This document shows positions 22,651 through 31,875 of a DNA stretch of 64,000 nucleotides, piece by piece. The notes under the pieces were generated by a model, which was not told the DNA's origin, made no database searches, and worked only from the letters and a program-made list of their open reading frames with translations. How positions within the stretch are numbered: the stretch's first letter is position 1; each line of letters opens with the position of its first letter. Source of the stretch: Gordoniibacillus kamchatkensis (lineage in GTDB: Bacteria; Bacillota; Bacilli; Paenibacillales; NBRC-103111); contig NZ_JXAK01000003.1 in the NCBI RefSeq assembly GCF_000829455.1, forward strand, positions 1 to 64,000. The letters run 5' to 3'. The position numbers and the translations under genes were made by a program.

Positions 22651-24621
22651 GTGTTCATTAAAAGAAAGGGACGAGTTTTCGTTAAATCCAAAAAAGAAGA
22701 AAAAACATATTATCCATCTGAGCGTTACGCTTACAAAGTGCATCATTCTAAGGATCCAATTTATATTCCGGTAAATCGAATTAACACCCCTTTCCAGACT
22801 GATGAAGCAATTGATGAGGAAAAAGTAAAAGAAAATATAGATAAAATCAATAACGGCGAGTATTTGGATCCTATCATAATTGGCTATAAAGATTACGTTT
22901 TGCATGATGGACATCATCGATTAGAGGCATCGAAGAGATTAAAATTCACACACGTTCCTTGCATCGTCGGCGGCCGTAACGAGCGGCGTGTCCAAGCAGC
23001 TGAAAAGCGGTACCGACGCATTTGGAAGAATGCTGAAGGATCGCCAATCATGACGGACCCTACGCACACGCTAACCATGTATCATGCCACATGGGAAAAG
23101 AGCTTGAAGTTCGTCGGGGATCGGCCAATCAAGAATTACAATCAGATCGGCTCTTGGTTTACGAGCGATCCGGAGAAGGCCCGGGAATATTATGGGCCTT
23201 ATGTGCATGAGGTGCAGGCTCTTGTCCAAAACCCGCTCGAGGCTGATACCGACGATTTCGATAAGTTTTTTTACAATCCGGATATCGCCCCGCGGTATTT
23301 GAAATTAGGCAGCAAGAAGAGCAACGTGACCCGGGAAGACATGACGGAACTCATGGACAACCCGCGGTACATCAAGGAGTTCAAAAACGATCTTGTCCGG
23401 CGTGGCTATGACGCCATCGTGTGGAAAAATAGCACGATCGATCTTCCGCCGGATGGAACCGAAGGGCGCCATACGGTTACCATCTTGCTGCATCCGGAGA
23501 AGCAGATCAAAAGCCAGAAGCTGCTGCCGTCGGTTTCGAATGACCTGGGCAAGTCCACTGTCTTTGCCGGCGGCCGATTGCTGATTAAAAAGAATGGGGA
23601 TGATTCTGAGGGCCGGTGGGTGACTATCCGCGGGCATCACGTTAAAATCAATAGCCACGGCGAAATCATCGAGGGAAATATTCCGGACTGGATGAAAGGG
23701 AAAAAGCTAAAGAGTCGTCCGGTTACTCAAGCCAGCAAGAAGCTGACGCCTTACGATACGCCGGAAGTCATTGCATCTCGGAATTACGTAAAGAAGTTGA
23801 GTTCTACCCATTTGATCAATACACCTGAACGGATCAAACTAAGAAAGCAAATCGTCGATAAACTATATGGTAAAGGAGCAAAGCAGAAAAATAGAAGAAT
23901 CGATATTGTGATCGGCCCACCAGCAGCCGGAAAATCTTCAGTCTTAGCTGACCCGCTTGCCAAGCAGCATGGTGCTTTATTGATTGATGCAGACAAGGCC
24001 AAAGAAGAGTTGCCAGAATTTGAAGGTGGGCTTGGTGCAAATGCGGTTCATGAGGAATCTTCCGAAATCATCGAAGGAGAAGAAGGAGTTTTGATTAAGG
24101 CTCTCCGGAATGGGGATAATATAGTGTTGCCCATCGTAGGAAGAAGGGCCGAAAAGCTAAGAGATATACTCAATACATTTAAAGAGCTTGGTTATGAAGT
24201 CCACTTACATTTGAATGAACTTTCACCAGAAAAGGCAGCCCGGCGCGCTGTTGAACGGTTCAAAGAAGAAAAGCGTTTTGTGGATCCTCATTATGTATTA
24301 CATGGAGTTGGCTGGAAACCTTCGGAAACCTATGATATATTAAAGAAGGAAGGAGGATTTGATTCTTATGAAAAATACTCTAATGATGTCCCAAGAGGAC
24401 AAAAACCCATTCTCATTGAAAGGCATTCCAACTTGGGATCTGACGCAACAGCCTCCGGAAGACGTCAGACAAGAGGAACGGATTCTGAGGACTTTAAAAA
24501 AGGCTTTGAAAGAGAAGCAGGAAGCAGAAAAACAACAATCCTAGATGCTCACCGACGAGACGTTGGAAGGCATTTTTTATTTGTCCGGAAGTCCGTAGGC
24601 GGACTTTTTATACGAAAGTAG
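22651..24621 (+). CDS. Multi-domain ParB-like / ART-like / zeta-toxin-like protein
   Basis: 656 residues; GTG at 22651 after GGGGAAGGGGTGA. Domain 1 (about 40-110) is ParB-nuclease-like: INTPFQTDEAIDEEKV, DPIIIGYKDYVLHDGHHRLE. Domain 2 (about 140-270) looks like an ADP-ribosyltransferase-fold region: LTMYHATWEKS, GSWFTSDPEKAREYYG, and E-rich strands. A short linker has RWVTIRGHHVKINSHGEIIEG, common in phage head proteins. Domain 3 (about 415-590) is a zeta/AAA-like kinase: GPPAAGKSS, LLIDADKAKEELPEF, HEESSEI. The architecture resembles toxins injected or packaged with virions. No antitoxin-like gene is adjacent. The ParB and P-loop parts are clear; the ART part is moderate. Confidence 0.75.
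   Translation: MFIKRKGRVFVKSKKEEKTYYPSERYAYKVHHSKDPIYIPVNRINTPFQTDEAIDEEKVKENIDKINNGEYLDPIIIGYKDYVLHDGHHRLEASKRLKFTHVPCIVGGRNERRVQAAEKRYRRIWKNAEGSPIMTDPTHTLTMYHATWEKSLKFVGDRPIKNYNQIGSWFTSDPEKAREYYGPYVHEVQALVQNPLEADTDDFDKFFYNPDIAPRYLKLGSKKSNVTREDMTELMDNPRYIKEFKNDLVRRGYDAIVWKNSTIDLPPDGTEGRHTVTILLHPEKQIKSQKLLPSVSNDLGKSTVFAGGRLLIKKNGDDSEGRWVTIRGHHVKINSHGEIIEGNIPDWMKGKKLKSRPVTQASKKLTPYDTPEVIASRNYVKKLSSTHLINTPERIKLRKQIVDKLYGKGAKQKNRRIDIVIGPPAAGKSSVLADPLAKQHGALLIDADKAKEELPEFEGGLGANAVHEESSEIIEGEEGVLIKALRNGDNIVLPIVGRRAEKLRDILNTFKELGYEVHLHLNELSPEKAARRAVERFKEEKRFVDPHYVLHGVGWKPSETYDILKKEGGFDSYEKYSNDVPRGQKPILIERHSNLGSDATASGRRQTRGTDSEDFKKGFEREAGSRKTTILDAHRRDVGRHFLFVRKSVGGLFIRK
24590..24609 (+). terminator. 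Terminator-like hairpin at the end of the fusion gene
   Basis: AGTCCG (24590-24595) and CGGACT (24600-24605) with loop TAGG, followed by TTTTT. It lies inside the last codons of the fusion gene. Confidence 0.65.
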
Positions 24622-24630
24622 GTGGACCCC

Positions 24631-25989
24631 TTGCAGGTCACACAGGTTTTTACGGATAAAACTGAATATAGCCGTTACCACGATGAACTGGCCATTATAA
24701 CAGCCATCATCCTGGTAACGGCACCGACTGCAGGAGCCACCCTTTCGGTGGCTCTTTTTCGTTTGGACGGATACGGTGTAGTAGTGACAAAAACGCTAAC
24801 CCTGACAGCCGCCACGCAGTACCAGGTAACGTTCGACCTCAACCGAGATACCTACGATACGTTGAACATTTACCGGGCTAAGGCGGGCGATTACGTCGTT
24901 CAGGTGACGGATCCGAACCAGAACATCAACAAATCCAACATGTTCGCGGTATCGATCGTACCGGTGAAAGAAATCAAGGGTATATGGGCGTTCGGGGTTA
25001 ACTTCCAGCTGTACGAAGTTCTGCAACCGAAAGTACAGCCTGTGAAAATTTCCGGAGTCGAAGTAACGGAGGTATCGGCCGGCCATTATAAGGGCGCCTT
25101 TGATATGACATTCGATCCGGTGGCCAAAACGATTTTATGGAACGGTGGGGCCGCGGTAGCGATCAACGGGCTGGCGCCACAAAGCCTTCTCCTGCTGGAT
25201 GCGGATAAAGGCGATTATATCATGGTCAACGTCTACCCATGGTTATTGCCGGCCGGGACACAACCTATAACGGAGACGCTGGTCATCGATAACGGCAAGA
25301 TCACCGATCGGGACATCATACGTGCGGCTCGGAAGGCCGCCAATACGATACAGCAGGACATCATAACGAAAATCGAGCCGATGATCATCGATACGGATCC
25401 TGGAAGCAATTACTGCGATGATGTGGGTATGCCACAGACCTATATTCGGCCGCGGAACTACAACAAATGGATGTCGTTTCAGATTCCCTATCCGAATGTG
25501 TTGGATGCGGCCGTTACCGGATTTATGAATCAAACTCAGGCTGCCGTTGTGCCGCGGGCGTGGACGGTATGGGATGAGCGGACCGGTATCGTGGAACTGG
25601 TGCCATCAATGAGTGCGCAGGTCATCTGGACATTCTACAACAGCATTTTCGTCTTGCAGTACCTTTTCAATTTTCCGAGCATCCCGGGGTTCTGGCATTA
25701 CCGGATCACAGCCGGTTTACGGGATTTAAACAATGATCGTGAAATTATCCGGGAAGCCATTGGCAAGAAGGTCACACTCGAATTGCTTAACTCCGCGGGA
25801 TCTGCCTATCGTGCCGGCTATGCTTCGCAGGCAACATCGAGGGACGGCGTAAGCGAAAGTGCCGGATATACGTCGTCGGCCATGTATGGCGTTTACGGCG
25901 GACACTTCAGCAGTTACAAAGAATGGCTGACTGAGAATATCCCGAAAATGCGCACACGTTTTGGCGGGATTCAGTTTGTATCGATTTAA
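24631..25989 (+). CDS. Virion structural protein (head-tail connector region)
   Basis: About 452 residues; TTG at 24631 (TAGGTGGA upstream). It is beta-rich, with an N-terminal Ig-like part (TLSVALFRLDGYGVVVTKTL) and a later region with an aromatic and proline pattern (IPYPNVLDAAVTGFMN, FNFPSIPGFWHYRITAGLRD). Neighbour order suggests a neck or connector protein. The function is inferred from place only. Confidence 0.6.
   Translation: MQVTQVFTDKTEYSRYHDELAIITAIILVTAPTAGATLSVALFRLDGYGVVVTKTLTLTAATQYQVTFDLNRDTYDTLNIYRAKAGDYVVQVTDPNQNINKSNMFAVSIVPVKEIKGIWAFGVNFQLYEVLQPKVQPVKISGVEVTEVSAGHYKGAFDMTFDPVAKTILWNGGAAVAINGLAPQSLLLLDADKGDYIMVNVYPWLLPAGTQPITETLVIDNGKITDRDIIRAARKAANTIQQDIITKIEPMIIDTDPGSNYCDDVGMPQTYIRPRNYNKWMSFQIPYPNVLDAAVTGFMNQTQAAVVPRAWTVWDERTGIVELVPSMSAQVIWTFYNSIFVLQYLFNFPSIPGFWHYRITAGLRDLNNDREIIREAIGKKVTLELLNSAGSAYRAGYASQATSRDGVSESAGYTSSAMYGVYGGHFSSYKEWLTENIPKMRTRFGGIQFVSI
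24734..24759 (+). promoter_or_regulatory. Perfect terminator-type hairpin inside the coding start
   Basis: GAGCCACC (24734-24741) and GGTGGCTC (24747-24754) with loop CTTTC are followed directly by TTTTT. It lies at codons 35-43 of the connector gene. It looks like an intrinsic terminator or attenuator that an antiterminator or ongoing translation would overcome. Confidence 0.55.
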
Positions 25990-26002
25990 TTTTGGGGGCA
26001 TC

Positions 26003-26332
26003 ATGATGCCACAAGTTCGTCATTTTTACTGTTCTGACTGCAAACTCAGGTTTGCTGTCTTTCGCATCAAACGCGGGAAACGATTTTGTCCAGAATGCGG
26101 TGATACGATTGCTGTAAGTACTTTTAATCCTGAGATTCATGGCAAACCAATAAGAAAGAAACCGGAGAAGGCTTGGACGCTTGGGGAGGAACGTAAACTC
26201 CTGCACTTTCTTTATGAAACGGATTTGTACTACAAAGAAATTGCGGTAGAGCTCGGCCGCACTCTCCGTTCCGTTCAACGCAAAATCGAGCGTAAGCAAA
26301 CATGGATTGGAAGACATCAAAAGAAGGTGTAA
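26003..26332 (+). CDS. Zinc-ribbon plus Myb/SANT-like HTH protein
   Basis: A 109-residue protein; ATG at 26003 after TTTGGGGGC. YCSDCKLRF and FCPECGDT make a zinc ribbon. WTLGEERKLLHFLYETDLYY followed by EIAVELGRTLRSVQRKIE is a Myb-like three-helix DNA-binding unit. It is an unusual gene to find among connector genes; perhaps a regulator of late expression. Confidence 0.7.
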   Translation: MMPQVRHFYCSDCKLRFAVFRIKRGKRFCPECGDTIAVSTFNPEIHGKPIRKKPEKAWTLGEERKLLHFLYETDLYYKEIAVELGRTLRSVQRKIERKQTWIGRHQKKV

Positions 26333-26335
26333 ATC

Positions 26336-27037
26336 ATGCCGTTCGATAATACGTCGGGACTCAACATTAGCGCTCAGCGGGAATTCATTATGAAGCATGG
26401 TGAAAAGGTCCACTATTACACCGGCATGAAATGCACATGCGCGAGCTCGGTTCAACCTACAGGCAGTAATCTGTATGATCCGAATCGGGCAAACGTCAGC
26501 TGCGCAGCGTGTAAAGGCATAGGCTGGGTATGGCTAGACGGCGGGAAGATAATCGGCGTTGTCGAGAATATCAACCAGCACAAGGATTTGCTGAATAGCG
26601 GTATTGCAGCGCCGGGCGATCTAGTCTTTTCTCCAGACCTCCGGGTGACTCTCTCGGATTACGACAAAATTCAATTAACTTGGCCACAAGGAATCCCGTT
26701 CGAATGTGAATTGATTAGCCGCGGCTCTGGTGCTTCTGATTCTACTCTCTATGGCGTGATGAATGTGATGCAATGTATTGCCGTCGATCCGGCATCCGGA
26801 ACAGTCACGGCTTACAATTCAGGCGTCGATTTTGTTTACGACAAAAATACGCCGGCGAATCAGATTACCTGGCAAGGGGCTCATGTGCCGGCTGCCGGCG
26901 TCGTCTACTCCTTGAAATATCAGGCACTTGTCGATTGGATCGTTTTTACTCCTCCGCAGCCGCGACGGGAACGCGGTACCAATTTGGGGCAAAGAGTTAT
27001 TCTGCGGAAAAGACACATCGTTTTCCCAGGGGTGTGA
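26336..27037 (+). CDS. Virion structural protein
   Basis: A 233-residue protein. It has two cysteine pairs (KCTCASS and VSCAACKGIGW), so a structural zinc is likely, then beta strands (RVTLSDYDKIQLTWPQGIPF, VTAYNSGVDFVYDKN). Homologues by general look are head-tail connectors. Assigned by position. Confidence 0.55.
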   Translation: MPFDNTSGLNISAQREFIMKHGEKVHYYTGMKCTCASSVQPTGSNLYDPNRANVSCAACKGIGWVWLDGGKIIGVVENINQHKDLLNSGIAAPGDLVFSPDLRVTLSDYDKIQLTWPQGIPFECELISRGSGASDSTLYGVMNVMQCIAVDPASGTVTAYNSGVDFVYDKNTPANQITWQGAHVPAAGVVYSLKYQALVDWIVFTPPQPRRERGTNLGQRVILRKRHIVFPGV

Positions 27038-27041
27038 TTCC

Positions 27042-27857
27042 GTGTTTACGATCGACGTGGACTTTTCCAAATGGAACGAGATATACGACGAACTGGAACC
27101 AGACCTCCCCATTTTGCAGCAAGGCATCGTAGCGGCAGCAGAATACGTTCGTGATGTCTGGGTATCGGCTGTACAGGGAACTGTGCTGCCCGGTATGACT
27201 CGACCGGTGAACGACGTTGCATATGCCAAAAGCTTGTCGACGGGCGAATCGATGAAATTTCCCGAATTCTTTTACGGCGTCGTTATGCCGGTCAATTATG
27301 ATGACGGCGCGGAGCTGATCGAGACGGGATACGGTCCCTATGACATGAAGCCGGGGCTATTGAACGGGCCCAAATCACGGCCGACGGCGGACGGCCGGGG
27401 ACGGTTTAATACGGTTCCCTTCCGGCATTTCACGCCACAGGCGAACAGCGGGATTTCGGTTAAGATGCGAATGCCGGATGAAATTTACGCTTCGGCCAAA
27501 CAATTGAAGCGCAGCATGCCGGATGAGAATGGTGTCATGAAATGGGCGGACTCGCTTGAATCGGGGATGATGCCTAACACAAGCTTTACAGGGTACCAGC
27601 ATCAAAGCAGCATCTATCAGGGCATGTACCGTATTGGCGACGTTCGACAGACCCAATACCTTACCTTTCGTCGTGTAAGTACACCACGAATGAAGCCGAC
27701 GCGAAACGGTTACAAGCAGATCGGCAGCGCGCCGAATTCGTGGATACATCCGGGGCTCTCACCCAATCCAGTTGTGGAAGCAGTTTATAATTACTGCATG
27801 CCATTGATTGAAAAAAATCTAATGGACCTTGCAGAAAAAGCATTTGGTGCTAGATAA
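27042..27857 (+). CDS. Head-tail joining or neck protein
   Basis: 271 residues; GTG at 27042 with AGGGGTG upstream. The N-terminus (FTIDVDFSKWNEIYDELE, ILQQGIVAAAEYVRDVWV) is the helical start typical of HK97 gp10/Mu gpG-like joining proteins. The rest is beta-rich. Assigned by position and pattern. Confidence 0.55.
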   Translation: MFTIDVDFSKWNEIYDELEPDLPILQQGIVAAAEYVRDVWVSAVQGTVLPGMTRPVNDVAYAKSLSTGESMKFPEFFYGVVMPVNYDDGAELIETGYGPYDMKPGLLNGPKSRPTADGRGRFNTVPFRHFTPQANSGISVKMRMPDEIYASAKQLKRSMPDENGVMKWADSLESGMMPNTSFTGYQHQSSIYQGMYRIGDVRQTQYLTFRRVSTPRMKPTRNGYKQIGSAPNSWIHPGLSPNPVVEAVYNYCMPLIEKNLMDLAEKAFGAR

Positions 27858-27883
27858 CTCATCCTTCGGGATGGGCTATTTTT
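27858..27883 (+). terminator. Intrinsic terminator
   Basis: CTCATCC (27858-27864), UUCG tetraloop, GGATGGG (27869-27875, one G-T pair), followed by CTATTTTT. It begins right after the stop of the preceding gene. Confidence 0.75.
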
Positions 27884-27920
27884 ATGCATACATTTAATCC
27901 TGCGAAGGAGGTGATGAAGC

Positions 27921-28241
27921 ATGCAAGGGTTAACAAGAGAACAAAAAACGAAATTCAACCAGAGCATTCCTGGTTTGGGCACAATCGGCTCTGGGAAGTC
28001 GGCAGGGGAAATCATCGACAGCCTATTTAAGCTGGGGGGGGCCATTGTAAATTATACCTCCAACGCCACAGCGAATACGCAAGATACTGTGCCGCACGGT
28101 CTCGGATATACGCCGCAAGGCTATATCGTGATCGGAAAAAACGTAGCTGCTGATGTTTACATTGGCACAGCTGCCGACGACAACAATCTTTACCTGAAAT
28201 GCACCGTCGCCTCCGCGAGTTTAACGCTGCTGGTCTTCTAA
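27921..28241 (+). CDS. Small virion-associated protein
   Basis: A 106-residue protein with ribosome site AAGGAGGTGATG. The N-terminal part is glycine/serine-rich (FNQSIPGLGTIGSGKSAGE). The C-terminal 60 residues (TVPHGLGYTPQGYIVIGK, DNNLYLKCTVASASLTLLVF) resemble receptor or decoration domains in tail fibres. Function not established. Confidence 0.55.
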   Translation: MQGLTREQKTKFNQSIPGLGTIGSGKSAGEIIDSLFKLGGAIVNYTSNATANTQDTVPHGLGYTPQGYIVIGKNVAADVYIGTAADDNNLYLKCTVASASLTLLVF

Positions 28242-28259
28242 AGGGGGGGAAGAGAGGAT

Positions 28260-29018
28260 ATGAACAGCTGGCGTTTTTTCGTCCCTTGCGAACGCGATGA
28301 AGAGTTGGTAAAGGGCGAGCGAAAACGATTCCTGAAAGGCGTGGCCGCCACAGAACGATTGGACAAGCATGAGGAGGAAATGGTCCTTTCCGGCATGGAT
28401 TTCGGTCCATATTTGGATAGTGGTCATTTGAACTGGGATCATATGAAAGGCCCCCAGTACATTCTCGGCAAGCCAGTCGAGGCGAAGATCGTATCTGACG
28501 GCAGCGCGCTTCGCAAGGGTATTTCTGGACCTGCCTTTTGGCACCTCTGTGAGCTTTATGATACCGAACCCGGACGCGCAGCTTGGGACCTTATGAAAGC
28601 CGAGAAGGATGACCCGAACCGCAATCATGGCTTTAGCGTCGAGGGAGCGATTCATCAAACTAAGGGTGTAAAGCTTTTGAAAACCCGCGTGGATGATGTG
28701 GCATTAACGCCGAAGCCGGCCAACGTCGATACGTTCGCGGAACTGGTTAAGTCCCTGAGCACGCAATCGGCTTCTGCTCTGCAGTTGCAGCAAATCGATG
28801 ACAATCAGGATCCCGGCGAGCGAGCAAAGCAGGCGCTGACCGGCGTACCGCTGGACGAGATTTTATGGGGGAAATGCGACAATGGCTGCTATGACAAACA
28901 TGGCAGGTTCGTTAAGGGTGCTAGAAGCGCCTATCTCCATCTCGTCAAATGTCATGGACATGATGAGGATGAAGCTTATAAGTTTGTCAAAAATCTCGCC
29001 AAGTGCGGGATTTTTTAA
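28260..29018 (+). CDS. Prohead maturation protease
   Basis: A 252-residue serine protease of the herpesvirus-assemblin/XkdF type. Motifs: RFLKGVAATERLDKHEEEMV, LNWDH (catalytic His), HGFSVEG (catalytic Ser), then DVALTPKPANVDTFAELV. The C-terminal 50 residues have a cysteine/histidine cluster (CDNGCYDKHGRF, LVKCHGHDEDEAY) that may be a substrate-binding or scaffold part. It cleaves scaffold and capsid during maturation. Confidence 0.88.
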   Translation: MNSWRFFVPCERDEELVKGERKRFLKGVAATERLDKHEEEMVLSGMDFGPYLDSGHLNWDHMKGPQYILGKPVEAKIVSDGSALRKGISGPAFWHLCELYDTEPGRAAWDLMKAEKDDPNRNHGFSVEGAIHQTKGVKLLKTRVDDVALTPKPANVDTFAELVKSLSTQSASALQLQQIDDNQDPGERAKQALTGVPLDEILWGKCDNGCYDKHGRFVKGARSAYLHLVKCHGHDEDEAYKFVKNLAKCGIF

Positions 29019-29047
29019 TTCTCACCAAATAAAAGGAGCGATCCAAA

Positions 29048-29917
29048 TTGGAAAAGATTCTGAAGGTTGTTCAAGGCAGTTATGAACCGAGAGCTCTCAA
29101 TTTGCAAATGTTCGCCGCAGCCGGCGAAGGAAAAACAAAGTTGGAAAAGCATCTGGAAGAACTCGGCGAAAACACTTCCGGCGGCGCGCACGACGCCGTG
29201 ACATTCAGCGGTAAAGGCCTCTCTTTTCTGAACCGTCTTTTTAAATCGGCGACCAAAAAGAAACCGGTCGACGATGAGGACGACGACTACGATGACGATG
29301 AAGACGAGTTGGATAAAAATGCAAACGGCGGAGACCTCGAAGAGGAAGATGAGGACCCGGATGATCCGGCTGATAAAAACGGCGACGACATCATCTCCAA
29401 TAGAGGCCAGCGCAAGCCAAAGGATTCGCTGCAAAACGCCGTTTCCAAGTCCATGCACTTCGATGAGATCCGCTTCGAGAAGAGTGTCGAAGATGAATTT
29501 GGTGACATCTTGGACGCTACACCGGCTCTCGCAGAACTAGCCAAATCCATGAAAGCCCTCGGCAAGTCGATGAATGGCGCCGTCGCCACTATTCAGGAAG
29601 TGCAAGAGCAAAACCTCATCCTTGCGAAAGCTGTTCGCGAGTTGCTGAAATCTCAAGCAGCGATGGCAGCCGACCTGGAACTGGTGAAAAAGCAGCCAGC
29701 CACAAGCCCTGCAACCGGCTTTGTCGTTCTCAACAAAGGTGAGGGCGGTAAAGGACGCAAGTTGAGCAAATCCGAGATTGAGGATTCGCTTACTGACCTG
29801 ATGAATGCGGGCATGGTCGACCCCCGTACTGTTTCGCGGCTGTCCTACCTGCGGAGCGATTCCGAGCTTCGGGAATTTGTCGATAGCCTTCCGCAAAGCG
29901 TCCGTGAAAAACTGTAA
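29048..29917 (+). CDS. Scaffold protein
   Basis: A 289-residue protein; TTG start. It has a very acidic low-complexity stretch (DDEDDDYDDDEDELDKN and EEEDEDPDDPADKN), a helical coiled-coil centre (LAELAKSMKALGKSMNGAVA) and a short helical C-terminus. Position between protease and capsid and this composition fit an internal scaffold degraded by the protease. Confidence 0.75.
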   Translation: MEKILKVVQGSYEPRALNLQMFAAAGEGKTKLEKHLEELGENTSGGAHDAVTFSGKGLSFLNRLFKSATKKKPVDDEDDDYDDDEDELDKNANGGDLEEEDEDPDDPADKNGDDIISNRGQRKPKDSLQNAVSKSMHFDEIRFEKSVEDEFGDILDATPALAELAKSMKALGKSMNGAVATIQEVQEQNLILAKAVRELLKSQAAMAADLELVKKQPATSPATGFVVLNKGEGGKGRKLSKSEIEDSLTDLMNAGMVDPRTVSRLSYLRSDSELREFVDSLPQSVREKL

Positions 29918-29951
29918 GGCCGAATCCACAAAAACAGGAGATGATTGAACA

Positions 29952-31435
29952 ATGAATGGAGTTCTCGAAAAAAAGTTCGTAGCGAAGACGTTTAACCAGC
30001 TTTGCAAATCGGCGTTCGGCCCCCGTTGGTCGGGAGTTGACGATTATATGAGTCAACTGTCCCAACCGCTGGCCAAGGCTCTCGCAACCTCCGGTATCCC
30101 CGGATTTGCTGACGGCAGCAACCTGGTACTGCAAAATCTGGACAGCATTATGTCGTCGGTGCTGTTCGATAAGCGGCACCTCGTCAAACAGCGCTGGATC
30201 GAGAGGGTTCCTTCTATCAACCCGGTTTATCAATGGAACCGTAGAAATACCTACGGGTCGACCGTGGCGCCATGGGCTTCGCAGAAGGCGGCATCGGTCC
30301 GGTAGGGCTGTCCTCCTGGGCGAGAAACACGGAGTTCGTCCGGTTCTTCGGAATTCAGCGCGGGACGACCGTGATTGCCAACCTGGCCGGCGCGCTTGGC
30401 GGAATGTTCGATAACCCGGTCGAAGAAGAAGAATATGACGGTACGATGCAACTGCTTGGCGGCGTCGAGCGCGCTCTGATTTGGGGTAACAATACAATCA
30501 AAGATGCGAACGGAAACGACATCTTCTACGACGGGACTTACCGAAAATTGAAAGCTCGCGCGGCTTCTGGCAAGGTATTTCCTAAAAACATCATCGATTT
30601 GCACGGCAAGCCGATGAACTTTGACGTCATTTCGGAAATTGCCGCAGAGCTGGCGAAAGTCTTTGTTGTCGATGCATCCAATGTGGCGGGCTTCATTCCG
30701 CCAGATCCGCTGCAAACGCTGCAGCTTCTGAAATCGCAAGCTGAGCGTCGTGATCTCGGCGACAATCGGGATGGTGGCTATACTGCCGGTACGCCGATCA
30801 ACGGATACAATACCCAAATCGGCTTCATTCCGTTCATCCAAGACGTATTTACCGAGCCGGTTGATGGTGGCAAAGCTCCCCTGACCACGGCCGACCCGGG
30901 TTCTCCTACCGCAGTTTCGACGGTCACAGCAAGCGCAAGTGCTCCGACAGGCGGGGTAGTATCGAACTGGTTGTCTTCCGATGCCGGTACCGTATACTAC
31001 ACTGTTGGCGCCTTCAACGAGAAGGGCGAATCCGTAGGATACACCTACGGCACCGGGGTCGTCGTGGCGGCCGGCCAAGTAGTAACGGTAACGATCACCA
31101 AAGTAACCGGTGCGATCGGATATCGCGTATACCGCGGCCTTAAATCCTACGGCTCTGATGCGCAATGGATCGGCGAAGTCGCCGAGTCTGGTGCCGCAAC
31201 AACAGCCTTTATTGACGACAATAGCGTCATGCCGGGTACGGATGTTGCAGTGTTCTTCGAGCGCTCCCCGGAGAACCTAGTCATTGCCCAAATGGCGCCG
31301 CTGCTCAAGCTGCCTTTGGCCATTCAAAGCACGACAATTCCGTTTGGCCTTCTGTACCTGCACACCTTGGCAATGAAGGTCCCGGAGCGTCAGTTCATGG
31401 TCGTAAATATTGGGAAAACCAATTATACGGCTTAA
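29952..31435 (+). pseudogene. Major capsid protein with one-base frameshift
   Basis: The first part (29952-30305) gives MNGVLEKKFVAKTFNQLCKS up to NTYGSTVAP and then runs out of frame to a stop. The rest, from about 30272, continues MGFAEGGIGPVGLSSW in the -1 frame to 31435. Restoring one base near 30271 joins VAP to MGFAEGG and gives a protein of about 494 residues. No slippery heptamer for programmed shifting is present. An Ig-like insert (about residues 315-425) sits near the C-terminus. Either the gene is dead, so the prophage cannot make heads, or the base is a sequencing loss. Confidence 0.85.
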
Positions 31436-31446
31436 GGGGGGCGTAA

Positions 31447-31875
31447 ATGTTGAGACTCTTCTCTAAGCATCATAAGGAAGTTATCGGTACCGTGCCGGGC
31501 TCTGATACTCCGTTCACCGTTACATTCGATGAATCTGGTCATGCCGAAGTGGAAGATGAGGCTGTAGGGACTTACCTCCTGCAGCTTCAAGCCGCCGTTA
31601 TGGCAGAGCCGTCGAAAGAAGGTGGTAAGGACGGAAGCGGCTCTGGCGGCGGGGAGCAAACCCCAGAGTTGAAACCGGAGGACATGAACGTCCCGCAATT
31701 GAAAAAGTTTGCGAAAGATAACGGCATCGATCTCGGCCAAGCAACCAAGAAGGACGAGGTTCTTCCGCTGGTTCAAGCGTACCTTGAGCAAAAGGCCAAG
31801 GAAGACGAGGATAAGGCCAAATCTCAAGGCCAAGGTCAAGGAGAAGGCGGCGGAGGGACCGGTGATCAGCAATGA
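31447..31875 (+). CDS. Head-associated protein with SAP/HeH-like domain
   Basis: A 142-residue protein. The N-terminal beta part (TVPGSDTPFTVTFDESGHAE) precedes a Gly/Ser linker. MNVPQLKKFAKDNGIDLGQA followed by TKKDEVLPLVQAYL is a SAP/HeH helix-extended-helix DNA-binding motif. A low-complexity tail (QGQGQGEGGGG) follows. Probably a head-completion protein contacting DNA. Confidence 0.65.
   Translation: MLRLFSKHHKEVIGTVPGSDTPFTVTFDESGHAEVEDEAVGTYLLQLQAAVMAEPSKEGGKDGSGSGGGEQTPELKPEDMNVPQLKKFAKDNGIDLGQATKKDEVLPLVQAYLEQKAKEDEDKAKSQGQGQGEGGGGTGDQQ

Noticed and set aside
30245-30305. Programmed -1 frameshift in the capsid gene
   Set aside because: No X-XXY-YYZ heptamer or following hairpin is visible in the overlap; a lost base is simpler.
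29790-31165. Long open frames on the minus strand (235 and 304 residues) across scaffold and capsid genes
   Set aside because: They have no ribosome sites, are arginine-rich and repeat-poor in the way typical of GC-rich antisense readings, and lie fully opposite clear structural genes.
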